DNA of 64,000 bases from Crenobacter cavernae (GCF_003355495.1 NZ_CP031337.1:1183001-1247000), one strand, 5' to 3'. Shown: positions 8,155-18,162, counted from the first letter of the stretch. The notes: generated from the sequence alone by a model not told the origin. Numbers and translations are program-made.

Positions 8155-9249
8155 ATGAAACAGTGCAAGATGCTTGCCCTGACTGCCGCTCTGTGCGGCT
8201 CCGCCGGCACCGTCCTCGCCGCAGTGCCGGCCGGCTACCCGGCCAGCTACCAGTCGATCATCGACGGCGCCAAGAAGGAAGGTAAGTTCATCGTCTACTC
8301 GACCACCGACACCGCGCTGGTCAAGCCGCTGATCAAGGACTTCGAAGCGCTCTATCCTGGCGTGAAAGTCGAATACAACGACATGAACAGCACCGAGCTG
8401 TACAAGCGCTTCATCGGCGAGAACGCCGCCGGCAGCACCAGCGCCGACGTGCTGTGGAGCTCGGCGATGGACCTGCAGGTGAAGTTCGTCAACGACGGCT
8501 TCGCCGCCTCCTACGTGTCGCCGGAAACCAAGAACATTCCGGGCTGGGCCCAGTATCAGAAACAGGCTTACGGCACCACCTACGAGCCGCTGGCCATCGT
8601 CTACAACAAGCGCCTGCTTTCCCCGCAGGAAGTGCCGCAGACCCGCGCCGAGCTGGTGAAGCTGCTGCGGAGCAAGCCGGGCAAGTTCGCCGGCAAGGTC
8701 ACCACCTACGACATCGAAAAATCGGGCGTGGGCTTCAACTACCTGACCCAGGACTTCCGCGTCAGCGGCCCGGCGATCTGGACGCTGGTCAAGGCTATGG
8801 GCGCCAGCGGCGTCAAGCTGCAAAGCTCCACCGGCGCGATGATGGAGCGCATCTCGTCGGGCGAGAGCCTGATCGGCTACAACATCCTCGGCTCGTACGC
8901 GTTCGCCAAGGCCAAGCAAGACCCGTCCATCGGCTACGTCTATCCGAAGGACTACACGCAGGTGGTGAGTCGTCTGGCGCTGATCTCGAAGAAAGCCAAG
9001 AACCCGAACGGCGCGCGGCTGTGGGTGGACTACCTGCTGTCCAAACGCGGCCAGACCATCCTGGCCAACCAGTCCGACCTGTTCTCGATCCGCGCCGACG
9101 TGGTGGGCGAAACCTCGATGGCCGGCCTGACCAAGCAGTTGGGCGCCGCCGCCAGGCCGATCCAGGTTGGCTCCGGCCTGTTGGTGTACCTGGACCAAGC
9201 CAAGCGCCTCGACTTCATGCGCAGCTGGCAGCAGGCGGTGAAGAAGTAA
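8155..9249 (+). CDS. Periplasmic ABC-type solute-binding protein (orphan)
   Basis: 364 aa with a signal peptide (cleavage likely after VLA-A, about residue 22) and a family-1/FbpA-like binding fold (KEGKFIVYSTTDTALVKPLI onward). GGGGAGAG precedes the ATG. Homologues are annotated as iron(III)- or general solute-binding proteins. No permease or ATPase gene lies nearby. Its promoter carries the predicted TctD box, so it may bind the same tricarboxylate or its metal complex. The exact ligand is unknown. Confidence 0.82.
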   Translation: MKQCKMLALTAALCGSAGTVLAAVPAGYPASYQSIIDGAKKEGKFIVYSTTDTALVKPLIKDFEALYPGVKVEYNDMNSTELYKRFIGENAAGSTSADVLWSSAMDLQVKFVNDGFAASYVSPETKNIPGWAQYQKQAYGTTYEPLAIVYNKRLLSPQEVPQTRAELVKLLRSKPGKFAGKVTTYDIEKSGVGFNYLTQDFRVSGPAIWTLVKAMGASGVKLQSSTGAMMERISSGESLIGYNILGSYAFAKAKQDPSIGYVYPKDYTQVVSRLALISKKAKNPNGARLWVDYLLSKRGQTILANQSDLFSIRADVVGETSMAGLTKQLGAAARPIQVGSGLLVYLDQAKRLDFMRSWQQAVKK

Positions 9250-9464
9250 GCCCTTTCCTCTGAGTTAATTCTCCTCTCGCCCATCCGTATCTTCCCCGCT
9301 TCGGGGGGAGAGGGGCGCGTGCACGCTGAAACTTCACGGGAGTCCGCTTAAGCCTCACGCCAGAGATCCCCAATCCCATCCAAATACAAGAATAAGCGCG
9401 GGCCTGTCCTGGGCCTGCGCCATAGCGGAGCTTTGCCCGCACAGACCAAGGAGAAAGAGAAAAC

Positions 9465-10565
9465 ATGCGGAACTACAAGAAACTGACCCTCGCCGTAGCG
9501 CTGGCTCTGCCGGCCATCGCCCAGGCCGATGTCACGATCTACGGCTTTCTGAGCGCCGGTGTGGAGTCGGCCAAGGCGACCGGCAGCGGCGGCGCCGAAT
9601 ACAAAACCACCACCCGTGTGGTGGACAACAGTTCCCGTATCGGCTTCAAGGGGAATGAAGATCTAGGCAACGGTTTGAAAACCGTGTGGCAGATCGAGAG
9701 CAGCCTGCGCAACTTCGAGCAGGGCGGCACCAACGATTCCGGCGCCAGCGCCACGCTGGCTACCCGCAACACCTTCATCGGCCTGCAGAGCAGTAGCTGG
9801 GGCTCGCTGCTGCTCGGCAACAACGACAGCGCCTACAAGAATCTGACCGATGTGGGCTTGAACGTATTCTCCGGCTTGTCGGCCGATAACCACGGCAGCA
9901 CGCAAATCTTCAGCCGGCTGGAAGCGCGCATGAAGAACAGCGTTCACTACACCTCGCCGGTGCTAGCCGGCTTGCAGGCCGGCGCCAGCTACCAATGGGA
10001 CGAAACCGCCGACGCGGGCAAGAACCGTTGGGACGTGGCCGCGCTGTACAGCAACGCCGGCCTGAAAGCCACCGTCGGCTACGACTATACCGGCAGCCCG
10101 ATCTCCACGGCCGCCGGCAAAGCGCGCGCCACCAAGGGCTATAAAGTGGCCGCCGGCTATATCATTCCCGCCACCGACACGCTGATCGGAGCCGGTTTCG
10201 AACGCGTCACCAACGAGATCAATGGGATGAGCGACACCAATCAGAACGACTGGCTGGTGGCGGTGGCGCAACCTGTCACCGGCGCGTTGACGCTGAAGGG
10301 CTCCTACGGCCAATTGGGCAAGCTGAGCGGCGTGGCCAATCCGGATGACTACAAGGCCAAGCAGTGGGTGCTGGGCGCCAGCTATGCGTTCACCAAGCGT
10401 ACCCAGGCGTATGTGTACGGCACCAAAATCACCAACAACAAGGCGCAGAACGTGAATTTTGGCCTCAACCCGATCTACAGCAGCGGGATCGGCACTGCCA
10501 GCGCCAAGCTGGACCTGGGCAATAGCCCGCAGGCTTTCGGCATCGGCCTGAAAACCGTGTTTTAA
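9465..10565 (+). CDS. Outer-membrane porin, Gram-negative trimeric type
   Basis: 366 aa. A signal peptide ending AIAQA is followed by the typical DVTIYGFLSAGVES first strand, a loop-3 region rich in SSWGSLLLG, and a C-terminal Phe preceded by alternating residues, as in 16-strand betaproteobacterial porins. AAGGAG precedes the ATG. The 215-base gap upstream holds only a GC-rich hairpin around 9293-9310 without a T-run. Its place between the solute-binding protein and tctC suggests an entry route for the tricarboxylate. Confidence 0.92.
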   Translation: MRNYKKLTLAVALALPAIAQADVTIYGFLSAGVESAKATGSGGAEYKTTTRVVDNSSRIGFKGNEDLGNGLKTVWQIESSLRNFEQGGTNDSGASATLATRNTFIGLQSSSWGSLLLGNNDSAYKNLTDVGLNVFSGLSADNHGSTQIFSRLEARMKNSVHYTSPVLAGLQAGASYQWDETADAGKNRWDVAALYSNAGLKATVGYDYTGSPISTAAGKARATKGYKVAAGYIIPATDTLIGAGFERVTNEINGMSDTNQNDWLVAVAQPVTGALTLKGSYGQLGKLSGVANPDDYKAKQWVLGASYAFTKRTQAYVYGTKITNNKAQNVNFGLNPIYSSGIGTASAKLDLGNSPQAFGIGLKTVF

Positions 10566-10592
10566 GCTGACACTCCCAGTCAGTCATGCTTT

Positions 10593-10619
10593 GGGGCGCC
10601 TTCTGGCGCCTTTTTTTTT
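10593..10619 (+). terminator. Intrinsic terminator after the porin
   Basis: GGCGCC (10595-10600), loop TTCT, GGCGCC (10605-10610), then nine T. It separates the porin from tctC, so tctCBA needs its own promoter, which is visible at 10706-10738. Confidence 0.9.
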
Positions 10620-10705
10620 GGGGCTCGGTCACCTTGACCGTCATGCTGACTAATTCGGGGCAGGTCACTGGGCAGCTGAATCGCCGGAGCCTGCTGTTAT
10701 GCGCC

Positions 10706-10738
10706 TGAAAGCTAGTTGAAAGCTTGTCTTCTTATACT
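10706..10738 (+). promoter_or_regulatory. Predicted TctD box and promoter of tctCBA
   Basis: TGAAAGC at 10706-10712 and again at 10717-10723, an 11-base period, with a -10-like TATACT at 10733-10738 nine bases later. The surrounding bases (CCTGAAAGC, then TTGAAAGCTTGT) match the 8053 site beyond the half-sites themselves. Confidence 0.6.
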
Positions 10739-10904
10739 CCGCCGAACCAGCTCCCACCGGAGGGCCTGCGCTGCTGGCCGACCGTTTCATCCGGTCGACA
10801 GCGCGTCGGCGCCTTCCATCGCGGGGCTGAGGGCAGGGGAGGCCAAGGTTGGCCGAAGCCTTTGCCCTTGTTGTCATAACTACATGTACCTAGGAGAAAC
10901 CGTC

Positions 10905-11855
10905 ATGAAACTATCTCGTCTGCTCATCAGCTGCCTGATTGCCCTGTCCCCGCTGGCTGCCCAGGCCGAAGGCCAGTTCAAGATCATGGCTCCGGCCAAT
11001 CCGGGCGGTGGCTTCGACACCGTGGCGCGCACGCTGGGCGAGGCATTGCAGGCCAGCGGCCAGACCAAGAGTGTGGTGGTAGAGAACAAGGCTGGCGCGG
11101 GCGGCGCCATCGGCATGGCGCAGTTCGTCAACAACGAAAAGGGCAACCCCAACGCGCTGCTGGTGGCCGGTGCCGTGACCGTCGGCGCGCTGGAAACCAA
11201 CAAGTCCCCGGTCAACTTCGGCATGGTCACGCCGGTGGCGCGCCTGATGGGCGAGTTCAATGTGCTCGTGGTGCCTGCCTCTTCTCCCTATAAGAGCCTG
11301 AAAGACCTGATGGCCGCCTACAAGGCCAACCCGGGCGCGATCAGCATCGGCGGCGGCTCGTCGGGCAGCATCGATCACATCATGGCCGCGCAGATGTCCG
11401 AGAAGGTCGGCGTCGACCCGGACAAGCTCAACTACATCCCGTTTGCCGGCGGCGGCGAGGGCAAGGCCGCCATCCTCGGCAACCAGATCGCCGCCTACAT
11501 CAGCGGCTACGGCGAACTGGCCGACCTGATCAAGGCCGGCAAGGTGCGTGCGCTGGCGCTGTCGGCCGACAAGAAGCAGCCCGACATCCCGGTGCCGACG
11601 CTGAAGGAGCAGGGCGTGGACGTGGTGGTATACAACTGGCGCGGCGTGTTCGGCGCGCCGGGCATCACCCCGGCGCAGCGCGGCCAGCTGATCAAGATGG
11701 TGGACGCCGCCGTCAAGTCGCCGTCCTGGAAGGCCAAGGCCGAGAAGCTGGAGTGGATGGCCATGCTGCAGACCGGCGACAGCTTCAAGACCTTCCTCGA
11801 CGCCGAGCGCAAGCGCACCGGCGCCACCGTCAAGAAACTGAAGCTGGGTCACTGA
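10905..11855 (+). CDS. tctC: Tricarboxylate-binding protein TctC
   Basis: Periplasmic binding component of the tripartite tricarboxylate transporter. 316 aa with a signal peptide (cleavage after AAQA) and the Bug/TctC fold: FKIMAPANPGGGFDTVARTL near the mature N-terminus and VVENKAGAGGAIG. The ATG at 10905 follows TAGGAGAAAC; the frame is open further upstream but without signal or family match. The operon continues with tctB two bases after the stop. The leader from the promoter at 10733 is about 165 bases. Confidence 0.93.
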   Translation: MKLSRLLISCLIALSPLAAQAEGQFKIMAPANPGGGFDTVARTLGEALQASGQTKSVVVENKAGAGGAIGMAQFVNNEKGNPNALLVAGAVTVGALETNKSPVNFGMVTPVARLMGEFNVLVVPASSPYKSLKDLMAAYKANPGAISIGGGSSGSIDHIMAAQMSEKVGVDPDKLNYIPFAGGGEGKAAILGNQIAAYISGYGELADLIKAGKVRALALSADKKQPDIPVPTLKEQGVDVVVYNWRGVFGAPGITPAQRGQLIKMVDAAVKSPSWKAKAEKLEWMAMLQTGDSFKTFLDAERKRTGATVKKLKLGH

Positions 11856-11857
11856 GC

Positions 11858-12367
11858 ATGATCCGGCGCGTCTCGGGCGAGCAGTGGCTCGCCATCGGCC
11901 TCATCGTGATCGGCCTGGTTATGGCCTGGCAGATCGGCGATATCTCCGTCGATGCCGGCTATGCCGGCGTCGGGCCGCGCTTCTTCCCGTCGCTGGTGGT
12001 AACCGGTCTGGTCGTCGCCGGGGGCGCGCTGCTGCTGCAGCGTCGCCACCGTCACGGCCCGGACACCATCATCGAGGAAGGCGCCAACGACAGCGACGAA
12101 CTGGCGGCAGAGGATGCGGCCAGCCACGACGCAGACTGGCGCATGTTCGCCATCGTCAGCGGCAGCCTGCTGTGCCACATGGCATTGATCGGGATCATCG
12201 GCTTCACGCTGGCCGGCACGCTGCTGTGCTTCGGCATCTGCCGCGGCCTGGAAACCCGCCGTCCCTGGCTCGACCTGGTGCTGTCCTTCCTGCTGGCCCT
12301 CGGCCTGTTCCATCTGTTCCAGACGCTCGGCCTCAACCTGCCGGCGCTGATCACGGGGGTGCTGTAA
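11858..12367 (+). CDS. tctB: Tripartite tricarboxylate transporter small membrane subunit TctB
   Basis: 169 aa with four predicted membrane helices (about 9-25, 38-55, 100-125 and 138-165) and an acidic linker (EEGANDSDELAAEDA) between the pairs. The start lies two bases after the tctC stop with no strong ribosome site, which suggests coupling. Small integral subunit partnering TctA. Confidence 0.9.
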   Translation: MIRRVSGEQWLAIGLIVIGLVMAWQIGDISVDAGYAGVGPRFFPSLVVTGLVVAGGALLLQRRHRHGPDTIIEEGANDSDELAAEDAASHDADWRMFAIVSGSLLCHMALIGIIGFTLAGTLLCFGICRGLETRRPWLDLVLSFLLALGLFHLFQTLGLNLPALITGVL

Positions 12368-13873
12368 ATGGAATCGTTGAACGCCCTGTTCTCAATGGGT
12401 TTTGCCACCGCGCTGACCCCGGCCAACCTGCTGTGGGCGCTGCTGGGCTGCACGCTGGGCACCGCCATCGGCGTGCTGCCGGGGGTCGGCCCGGCGGTCA
12501 CCGTGGCGCTGCTGTTGCCGGTGACGCAAAGCGTCGACCCCACCGGCGCGCTGATCATGCTGGCCGGCGTGTACTACGGCGCGATGTTCGGCGGCTCGAC
12601 CACCTCGATCCTGCTCAACACGCCGGGCGAGGCGGGCAGCATCGTGTCGGCGCTGGAAGGCAACAAGATGGCCAAGATCGGCCGCGCCGGCCCGGCGCTG
12701 TCTACCGCGGCGATCGGCTCGTTCTTTGCCGGTTCCATCGCCACGGTGCTGTTGACGCTGCTGGCGCCGGTGATCGCCGGTTTTGCGCTACAGCTGGGCC
12801 CGGTGGAAACCTGCGCGCTGATGATGCTGACCTTCGCGGCGGTCTCGGCGGTGCTCGGCAACTCGCCGCTCAGGGGCTTCATCAGCCTGCTGCTGGGGCT
12901 GGCGATGGGGCTGATCGGCATCGAGGCGCAATCCGGCCAGCCGCGCTTCACCTTCGGCCTGTTGCCGCTGATCGACGGCATCGACATCGTGGTGGTCGCG
13001 ATGGGCCTGTTCGCCGTCGGCGAGACGCTGTATAGCGCCACCTACGAGAACAAGGTCAAGGTCGGCCTGGAAAGCATGAAGGGCAAGTTCTGGATGTCGA
13101 AGGACGACTGGAAGCGCTCGTGGAAACCATGGCTGCGCGGCACCGCGATCGGCTTCCCGTTCGGCACGCTGCCGGCCGGCGGCACCGAGATGCCGACCTT
13201 CCTCTCTTATTCCGCCGAGAAGAAGCTGGCCGACGCCGAAACCAAGAAACAGTTCGGCAAGGGCGCGATCGAAGGCGTGGCCGGGCCGGAAGCGGCCAAC
13301 AACGCCGCCGTCACCGGTACGCTGGTGCCGCTGTTGACGCTCGGTATCCCGACCTCGGCCACCGCGGCGATCATGCTGTCGGCGTTCCAGCAGTACAATA
13401 TCGTGCCCGGCCCGCTGCTGTTCGATACCAACCCGGAACTGGTGTGGGGGCTGATCGCCAGCCTGTATATCGGCAACGTGATGCTGCTGGTGTTGAACCT
13501 GCCGCTGGTCGGCCTGTGGGTGCAGTTCCTCAAGGTGCCGCGTCCGCTGCTGTACGGCGGCATCGTGGTGCTGGCGACGATGGGCGCCTACGCGCTGCGA
13601 CAGAGCTGGTTCGACCTGATGCTGCTATATATCATCGGCGTGCTGGGCTTTCTGATGCGTCGCTTCGACTTCCCGGTCGTGCCGCTGGTGGTCGGGCTGA
13701 TCGTCGGCCCGATGGCGGAGAAGTTCTTCCGCCGCGCGATGTCGATCAGCCAGGGCGATCTGTCGGTGTTCGTCACCCATCCGATCTCGCTGACCATCCT
13801 GCTCGTCACCGTCGCCATCCTGGTGGTGCCGCCGCTGCTCAAGCGGCGTCAGGCGCTGCTGCAGGCGGCATGA
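12368..13873 (+). CDS. tctA: Tripartite tricarboxylate transporter large membrane subunit TctA
   Basis: 501 aa, about 12 helices. It has the duplicated TctA signature: [17 protein letters not shown] with [17 protein letters not shown] near the N-terminus, and [15 protein letters not shown] in the second half. The ATG directly abuts the tctB stop. Sodium- or proton-driven uptake of citrate-like substrates delivered by TctC. Confidence 0.95.
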   Translation: MESLNALFSMGFATALTPANLLWALLGCTLGTAIGVLPGVGPAVTVALLLPVTQSVDPTGALIMLAGVYYGAMFGGSTTSILLNTPGEAGSIVSALEGNKMAKIGRAGPALSTAAIGSFFAGSIATVLLTLLAPVIAGFALQLGPVETCALMMLTFAAVSAVLGNSPLRGFISLLLGLAMGLIGIEAQSGQPRFTFGLLPLIDGIDIVVVAMGLFAVGETLYSATYENKVKVGLESMKGKFWMSKDDWKRSWKPWLRGTAIGFPFGTLPAGGTEMPTFLSYSAEKKLADAETKKQFGKGAIEGVAGPEAANNAAVTGTLVPLLTLGIPTSATAAIMLSAFQQYNIVPGPLLFDTNPELVWGLIASLYIGNVMLLVLNLPLVGLWVQFLKVPRPLLYGGIVVLATMGAYALRQSWFDLMLLYIIGVLGFLMRRFDFPVVPLVVGLIVGPMAEKFFRRAMSISQGDLSVFVTHPISLTILLVTVAILVVPPLLKRRQALLQAA

Positions 13874-13985
13874 ACGCCCGGGCTCAATTCGGCCAACACT
13901 CGCCGCTCTGGGGCGCCGGAACATCGGCAAACCAGAGGACGTCGGCGCAGAGCCGGTTTCATTCATTGTTCAAGGTAATAAAGCG

Positions 13986-14723
13986 ATGCTCGAATTTATG
14001 TACGACCCAGCCTTCTGGCTGGCGGTGGCGCAGATCATCGCCATCGACATCCTGCTCGGTGGCGACAACGCCGTGGTGATCGCGCTGGCCTGCCGCAAGC
14101 TGCCGGAAGCGCAGCGCCGCAAGGGCATTTTCTGGGGCGTGGCCGGCGCGATCGGCCTGCGCGTGGTGCTGATCTTCTTCGCGCTGCAGCTGTTGGCGCT
14201 GCCGTTGCTGAAGGTGATCGGCGCGCTGCTCTTGCTGTGGATCGGCATCAAGCTGCTGCAGCCCGAGGACGACGACGGCCACGGCCACATCGAGGGCAGC
14301 ACCCACCTGTGGGGCGCGATCAAGACCATCATCGTCGCCGACGCGGTGATGAGCCTGGACAATGTCATCGCGGTGGCCGGCGCCGCCAAGGGCGATCTGG
14401 GCTTGGTGGTGTTCGGCATCGTCATCAGCATCCCGATCATCGTCTGGGGCAGCCAGTTCGTGCTCAAGCTGATGGACCGCTTCCCGGCGGTGATCACGCT
14501 GGGGGCCGCGCTCTTGGGCTGGATCGCCGGCGACATGGTGGTCGGCGATGTGGTGGTCAAGCCGTATCTCGCCGACGCGCCGGGCTGGCTGCACTACGTC
14601 TCGGCCGCGGCCGGTGCGCTGTTCGTCGTGCTGGCGGGCAAGCTGCTGGCGCGGCGCGCCCGGCCGGCGCCGCTGCACGAGGTGGAGCTGGCGGACGACA
14701 CGCGCCGCGGCGGCAAGAACTAA
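13986..14723 (+). CDS. TerC-family integral membrane protein (YjbE type)
   Basis: 245 aa, seven predicted helices. The paired family motifs with acidic residues in the membrane are present: ILLGGDNAVVIAL (about 23-35) and ADAVMSLDNVIAVAG (about 118-132). A short His/Asp stretch (EDDDGHGHIEG) lies in the central loop. Members of this family have been tied to Mn2+ export and metalation; tellurite resistance is not implied. I looked for a yybP-ykoY riboswitch in the 112 bases upstream and saw none convincing. Followed 15 bases later by a UspA gene. Confidence 0.87.
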   Translation: MLEFMYDPAFWLAVAQIIAIDILLGGDNAVVIALACRKLPEAQRRKGIFWGVAGAIGLRVVLIFFALQLLALPLLKVIGALLLLWIGIKLLQPEDDDGHGHIEGSTHLWGAIKTIIVADAVMSLDNVIAVAGAAKGDLGLVVFGIVISIPIIVWGSQFVLKLMDRFPAVITLGAALLGWIAGDMVVGDVVVKPYLADAPGWLHYVSAAAGALFVVLAGKLLARRARPAPLHEVELADDTRRGGKN

Positions 14724-14738
14724 CAAAGGGGAGAAGTC

Positions 14739-15167
14739 ATGACCATGCGAGTACTGATCGCGGTGGACGGCTCGGCTCATGCGCTGCGCGCCGTCGAGCA
14801 CGTGCTGCAACTGCGTGCCAAGCTGGGCGATCTCGACGTCCACCTGCTCAACGTGCAGATTCCGGTCGAATCCGGCCATGTGCGGCTGTTCGTCGGTCAC
14901 GACCAGCTGGAGGACTACTACCGCGAGGAGGGGCTGGCCGCCCTGCGCGACGCGCAGGCGGCGCTGCAGCAGCTCGGCCAACCGTGCACCACGCACATCG
15001 CGGTCGGCCATATCGCCGAGACCATCGCCCGCTACGCCGGCGAGATGGGTTTCGACCAGATCGTCGTCGGGTCGCACGGCCGCTCCGGAGTCGGCCACCT
15101 GCTGCTGGGGTCGGTGGCGGCCGACGTGATCAAACGGTCCGCCGTGCCGGTAACGGTGGTCAGGTAA
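14739..15167 (+). CDS. Universal stress protein, UspA family
   Basis: 142 aa single-domain Usp. It starts [15 protein letters not shown] and carries the ATP-binding G-2x-G-9x-G-S/T type motif ([17 protein letters not shown]) near the C-terminus. AAAGGGGAG precedes the ATG. Probably co-transcribed with the TerC-like gene. Confidence 0.92.
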   Translation: MTMRVLIAVDGSAHALRAVEHVLQLRAKLGDLDVHLLNVQIPVESGHVRLFVGHDQLEDYYREEGLAALRDAQAALQQLGQPCTTHIAVGHIAETIARYAGEMGFDQIVVGSHGRSGVGHLLLGSVAADVIKRSAVPVTVVR

Positions 15168-15203
15168 GCGGTCGTCTACAAGCAGACGTTTCCACCCCGC
15201 TTT

Positions 15204-15255
15204 GGCGGCCCAGCTCCCGGCGGTTTGGCCGCCAGGGCACGGGCCGCCTTTTTTT
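15204..15255 (+). terminator. Branched intrinsic terminator
   Basis: Outer stem GGCGGCCC (15204-15211) / GGGCCGCC (15241-15248) followed by seven T. A smaller GGCGG/CCGCC hairpin sits inside the loop. Confidence 0.85.
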
Positions 15256-15312
15256 CGCCCGCTTGAGCCGGCCGGGTTAGCACCGGCACCCGTTTCGAAA
15301 TGGAGCCTAGGA

Positions 15313-16944
15313 TTGAAGATTACCCATCGGCTGATCATGTTGATCGGCGTGGCCATCGTCGGCAGTGCCATCGTCGGCGGATTGGCGCTTATCCAGCTGA
15401 ACCGAATCCACGGTGACCTCAAAACCTTCAACGACCGCACCATCCCCAGCCTTCGCAAGCTCGACAACGTGATCATCGAACTGCAGGCGATACGCACCAG
15501 TATCCTCAACCATGTCCTCACTACCGATGCGACCGTCATCCAGCAACTGGACGGGGTGCTCAAGCAACAACGCCGGGTTCTGGACAAGGCGCTCGGTGAC
15601 TACGAGCGGCAGGTTTCCGCTGCGCAGGACCGTGCACTGTTCAAGCACTCTGCCACGACGCTGCACAGCTATCTGGACCATGCCGATAAGGCGGTGGCGC
15701 TGTCGGCGCTGTACCGCAAGGACGAGGCCTACGCCGAGCTTAGCCGGCTCAAGCTGCTCGGCGACCAAGCCGTGGCCGCGCTCAACCGGCAGCTCGACTA
15801 CAACGTGCGGCAGGCCAAGCAGCGCGCGGATGAGGCCGACAGCACGGTGCGGCAGGCCAGCCTCATCGTCGGTAGCGCGGTGCTGGCCATCCTGCTATTG
15901 ACCGGCGTGCTGGGCCGGCTGATCTACCGCCAGATCCGCGACGGGCTGGCCAACGCTCGGGACGCCATCGGTGCCATCGAAGCCTCTCTCGACTTCACGC
16001 GCCGCGCCGAGGTCAAGGGCGACGACGAGATCGGCCAGACGCTCGCCGCCTTCAACCAGCTGATCGCGCGGCTGCAGGACAGCCTTGGCACGCTGCACCG
16101 GGGGGTGGAGGAGGTGGGCCAGGTGTCGGCCGAGCTGCTCGGCGCCTCGCAGCAGGTGGCGCAAAGCTCCGGTGTGCAGAGCGAATCGTCGGCGCAGATG
16201 GCCGCCTCGGTCGAGCAGATGACGGTCAGCATCGACCACGTCGCCGAACGCGCCGGGGAGGCCAGCCAGCTTTCCAGCGAAGCCGGCGACAAGGCCCAGA
16301 GCAGCAGACAGGTGATCGGCCGGACCGTCGGCGATATCCACTCGATCGCCGCCTCGGTGGACAGCGCCGCCCACGACATCCGCCAGCTCGACGCGAAGAG
16401 CCAGGAGATCGCCTCGGTCATCGGCGTGATCCGCGACGTCGCCGACCAGACCAACCTGTTGGCGCTGAACGCCGCCATCGAGGCGGCGCGCGCCGGCGAA
16501 TCGGGGCGCGGCTTCGCGGTGGTGGCCGACGAGGTGCGCAAGTTGGCCGAGCGCACCGCCGCCTCGACCCAGGAGATCGGCGCCATCATCGGCGCTATCC
16601 AGAGCGTGTCTGGAAGCGCGGTGAGCCGCATGCAGGAGGCGGTGAGCCGGGTCGAAGAGGGCGTGGCCGGGGCTGGGTCGGCGCAGCAGGCTATGGGCAG
16701 CCTGTCAGATTCGGCCAACCACAGCGTGCGGCTGGTCGGCGAAATCACCGTGGCGATCCGCGAGCAGAGCGACGCGACCGCCACCATCTCGCGGCAGGTG
16801 GAGAAGGTGGCGCGCATGGCCGAGGAGAACAGCAGCGCCGCGACCCGGGCCGCCGCGCTGGCCGAGCAGCTGGAGGAGGTCTCGCGCCGCATGCAGCAGG
16901 TGGTCGGCGCCTACCGGCTACGATCGGGCAGCGCTCAGCCTTGA
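15313..16944 (+). CDS. Methyl-accepting chemotaxis protein, four-helix-bundle type
   Basis: 543 aa: TM1 (about 8-28), periplasmic helical bundle with the usual [12 protein letters not shown] region, TM2 (about 182-202), HAMP, and a signalling domain with the tip [17 protein letters not shown] near residues 377-393. I start at TTG 15313 because GGAG lies seven bases upstream and the family begins exactly here ([13 protein letters not shown]). The longer open frame runs back through the terminator and is not credible. Ligand unknown. Confidence 0.9.
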   Translation: MKITHRLIMLIGVAIVGSAIVGGLALIQLNRIHGDLKTFNDRTIPSLRKLDNVIIELQAIRTSILNHVLTTDATVIQQLDGVLKQQRRVLDKALGDYERQVSAAQDRALFKHSATTLHSYLDHADKAVALSALYRKDEAYAELSRLKLLGDQAVAALNRQLDYNVRQAKQRADEADSTVRQASLIVGSAVLAILLLTGVLGRLIYRQIRDGLANARDAIGAIEASLDFTRRAEVKGDDEIGQTLAAFNQLIARLQDSLGTLHRGVEEVGQVSAELLGASQQVAQSSGVQSESSAQMAASVEQMTVSIDHVAERAGEASQLSSEAGDKAQSSRQVIGRTVGDIHSIAASVDSAAHDIRQLDAKSQEIASVIGVIRDVADQTNLLALNAAIEAARAGESGRGFAVVADEVRKLAERTAASTQEIGAIIGAIQSVSGSAVSRMQEAVSRVEEGVAGAGSAQQAMGSLSDSANHSVRLVGEITVAIREQSDATATISRQVEKVARMAEENSSAATRAAALAEQLEEVSRRMQQVVGAYRLRSGSAQP

Positions 16945-17006
16945 AAACCGACAAAGGCAGGCTGGTTGGCGGCATCGGCCGAGCGCTCACTCGTTGGAGG
17001 ACTTTC

Positions 17007-17144
17007 ATGATGGCATCCAGCCCTTCAAGCTCACCGGCGGCTCAGGCTCCGTTACCCGCCTGGTCGCCGCTCAAACGACCGGTGTTTCGTCTGCTATGGG
17101 GCACCTGGCTGACGGCCAACGTCTGCATGTGGATGAACGACGTC
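17007..17144 (+). pseudogene. 5' remnant of an MFS transporter gene
   Basis: The frame MMASSPSSS...PAWSPLKRPVFRLLW then TWLTANVCMWMNDV matches the start of MFS_3/EntS-like exporters, which open with a Pro/Ala leader, LxxPxFRxLW and a first helix ending W-M-x-x-V. Homology stops abruptly at about 17144; the reading frame then runs 57 bases into unrelated sequence and ends. A full gene would need about 1.2 kb more. AGGACTTTC upstream may be the old ribosome site. Confidence 0.55.
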
Positions 17145-17467
17145 CCGCTGACTGAACGGAAACCCAAGCCTGGCAGGGCTTTTCGCCTAATCAGGGATTA
17201 GTGCCAACATGCTTTAGTGACAGAGCCATTTTTTAATGGCATGGCCGGACGCTTCCCATTCAAAGAATATGAATATCAGGATTGGCTATCGTTCTGATTA
17301 GGCAGAACCGGCAAAAGCTATGTTGAGGAGTGCGAAGCCGGGCATCGGTATCTACACTTCCCCGCGCGAAATGATGTACTGATCGGTCGCCCGATTTCGA
17401 CAGCTGGCAGGCGGCATGGCGAGAGGCTGCGCGCCGCCCGATAGTGAACGATAAGGAAACCGCACCG
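17145..17467. other. Non-coding decayed stretch
   Basis: No gene recognised between the two pseudogene remnants. A frame at 17375-17466 reads CTDRSPDFDSWQAAWREAARRP, faintly like the tail of a ribosome-modulation-factor-type protein, but nothing upstream supports it. A weak hairpin AAGCC/GGGCTT lies near 17165-17179. Confidence 0.5.
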
Positions 17468-18015
17468 ATGCTCTCCGAACTGGGCGGACTCCTGCTGATG
17501 CTGCTGGTGATCCTGGTCGCCGCCGAGGTGTTCACCAACGCGCTCGAGCACCTCGGCGCGCCGCTGATGCTGTCGACGCTGTCGGTGTGCCTGATGGCGC
17601 TGTTCGCGCTGAAGAAGCGCGGCGTCAAGTCGTCTACGGCGCGCACGGCTTCATCGGACACGTCGAGGCGACGTCTGAGCTGCTCGGCATCTCTGCGCTG
17701 TTGTTGTCGCTGATGATCGTGCCGATCGCGACCGAGCTGCCGGAGAAGATCAACTCCATCCTGTGGATCCGCAAACACAAGGACACGCTCGCCTTCGGCA
17801 ACATCACCGGCGCGATGGTGTTCCAGGGCACGCTGTTGCCGGCGATCGGCATCGCGCTGACGCCTTGGGCGCCGCAGAAGGAAGTGCTCGCCGGCATCGC
17901 CATCACGCTGATCGCCACCGCGTGGCTGCGCTTCTGGGCCGGCCACATCAAGGTCTGGCATTTGTTCGTCAGCGGCGCGCTGTATCTGAGCTATCTGGTC
18001 ATCGGCCTGTCCTGA
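17468..18015 (+). pseudogene. Broken sodium/calcium-exchanger-family gene
   Basis: The first part (ATG 17468) reads LLLMLLVILVAAEVFTNALEHLG, the start of a CaCA antiporter. It then jumps to a later helix (APLMLSTLSVCLMALFALKKRG), so most of the N-terminal half is missing. Near 17628-17640 the homology moves to another frame and continues HGFIGHVEATSELLGI, IVPIATELPEKINSILW and GNITGAMVFQGTLLPAIG to the stop at 18015. An internal deletion plus a frameshift leaves no functional exchanger. Confidence 0.75.
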
Positions 18016-18162
18016 ACCAGCATTCGGCCGTCCCCCGCGCCTGCCCGCCCCGACCGGGTGCCGGCAGGCGTTTGTCATCGGGCGACGCGGGAAAGCCCTG
18101 AGGCGACGAGGCTGTCGGCCTGCCAGTATAGTCACGGTGTAAATCATCTGGCCGTGCCCTCC

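Noticed and set aside
9293..9310. Terminator between the solute-binding protein and the porin
   Set aside because: The GC-rich hairpin lacks a T-run, so termination there cannot be supported.
13874..13985. Manganese (yybP-ykoY) riboswitch before the TerC-like gene
   Set aside because: Only a loose CTCTGG/CCAGAG pairing is present; the conserved loop sequences of that riboswitch are not seen.
17375..17466. Ribosome-modulation-factor-like peptide
   Set aside because: Only the W-x-x-A-W-R-E-A tail resembles the family; there is no start codon or upstream similarity.
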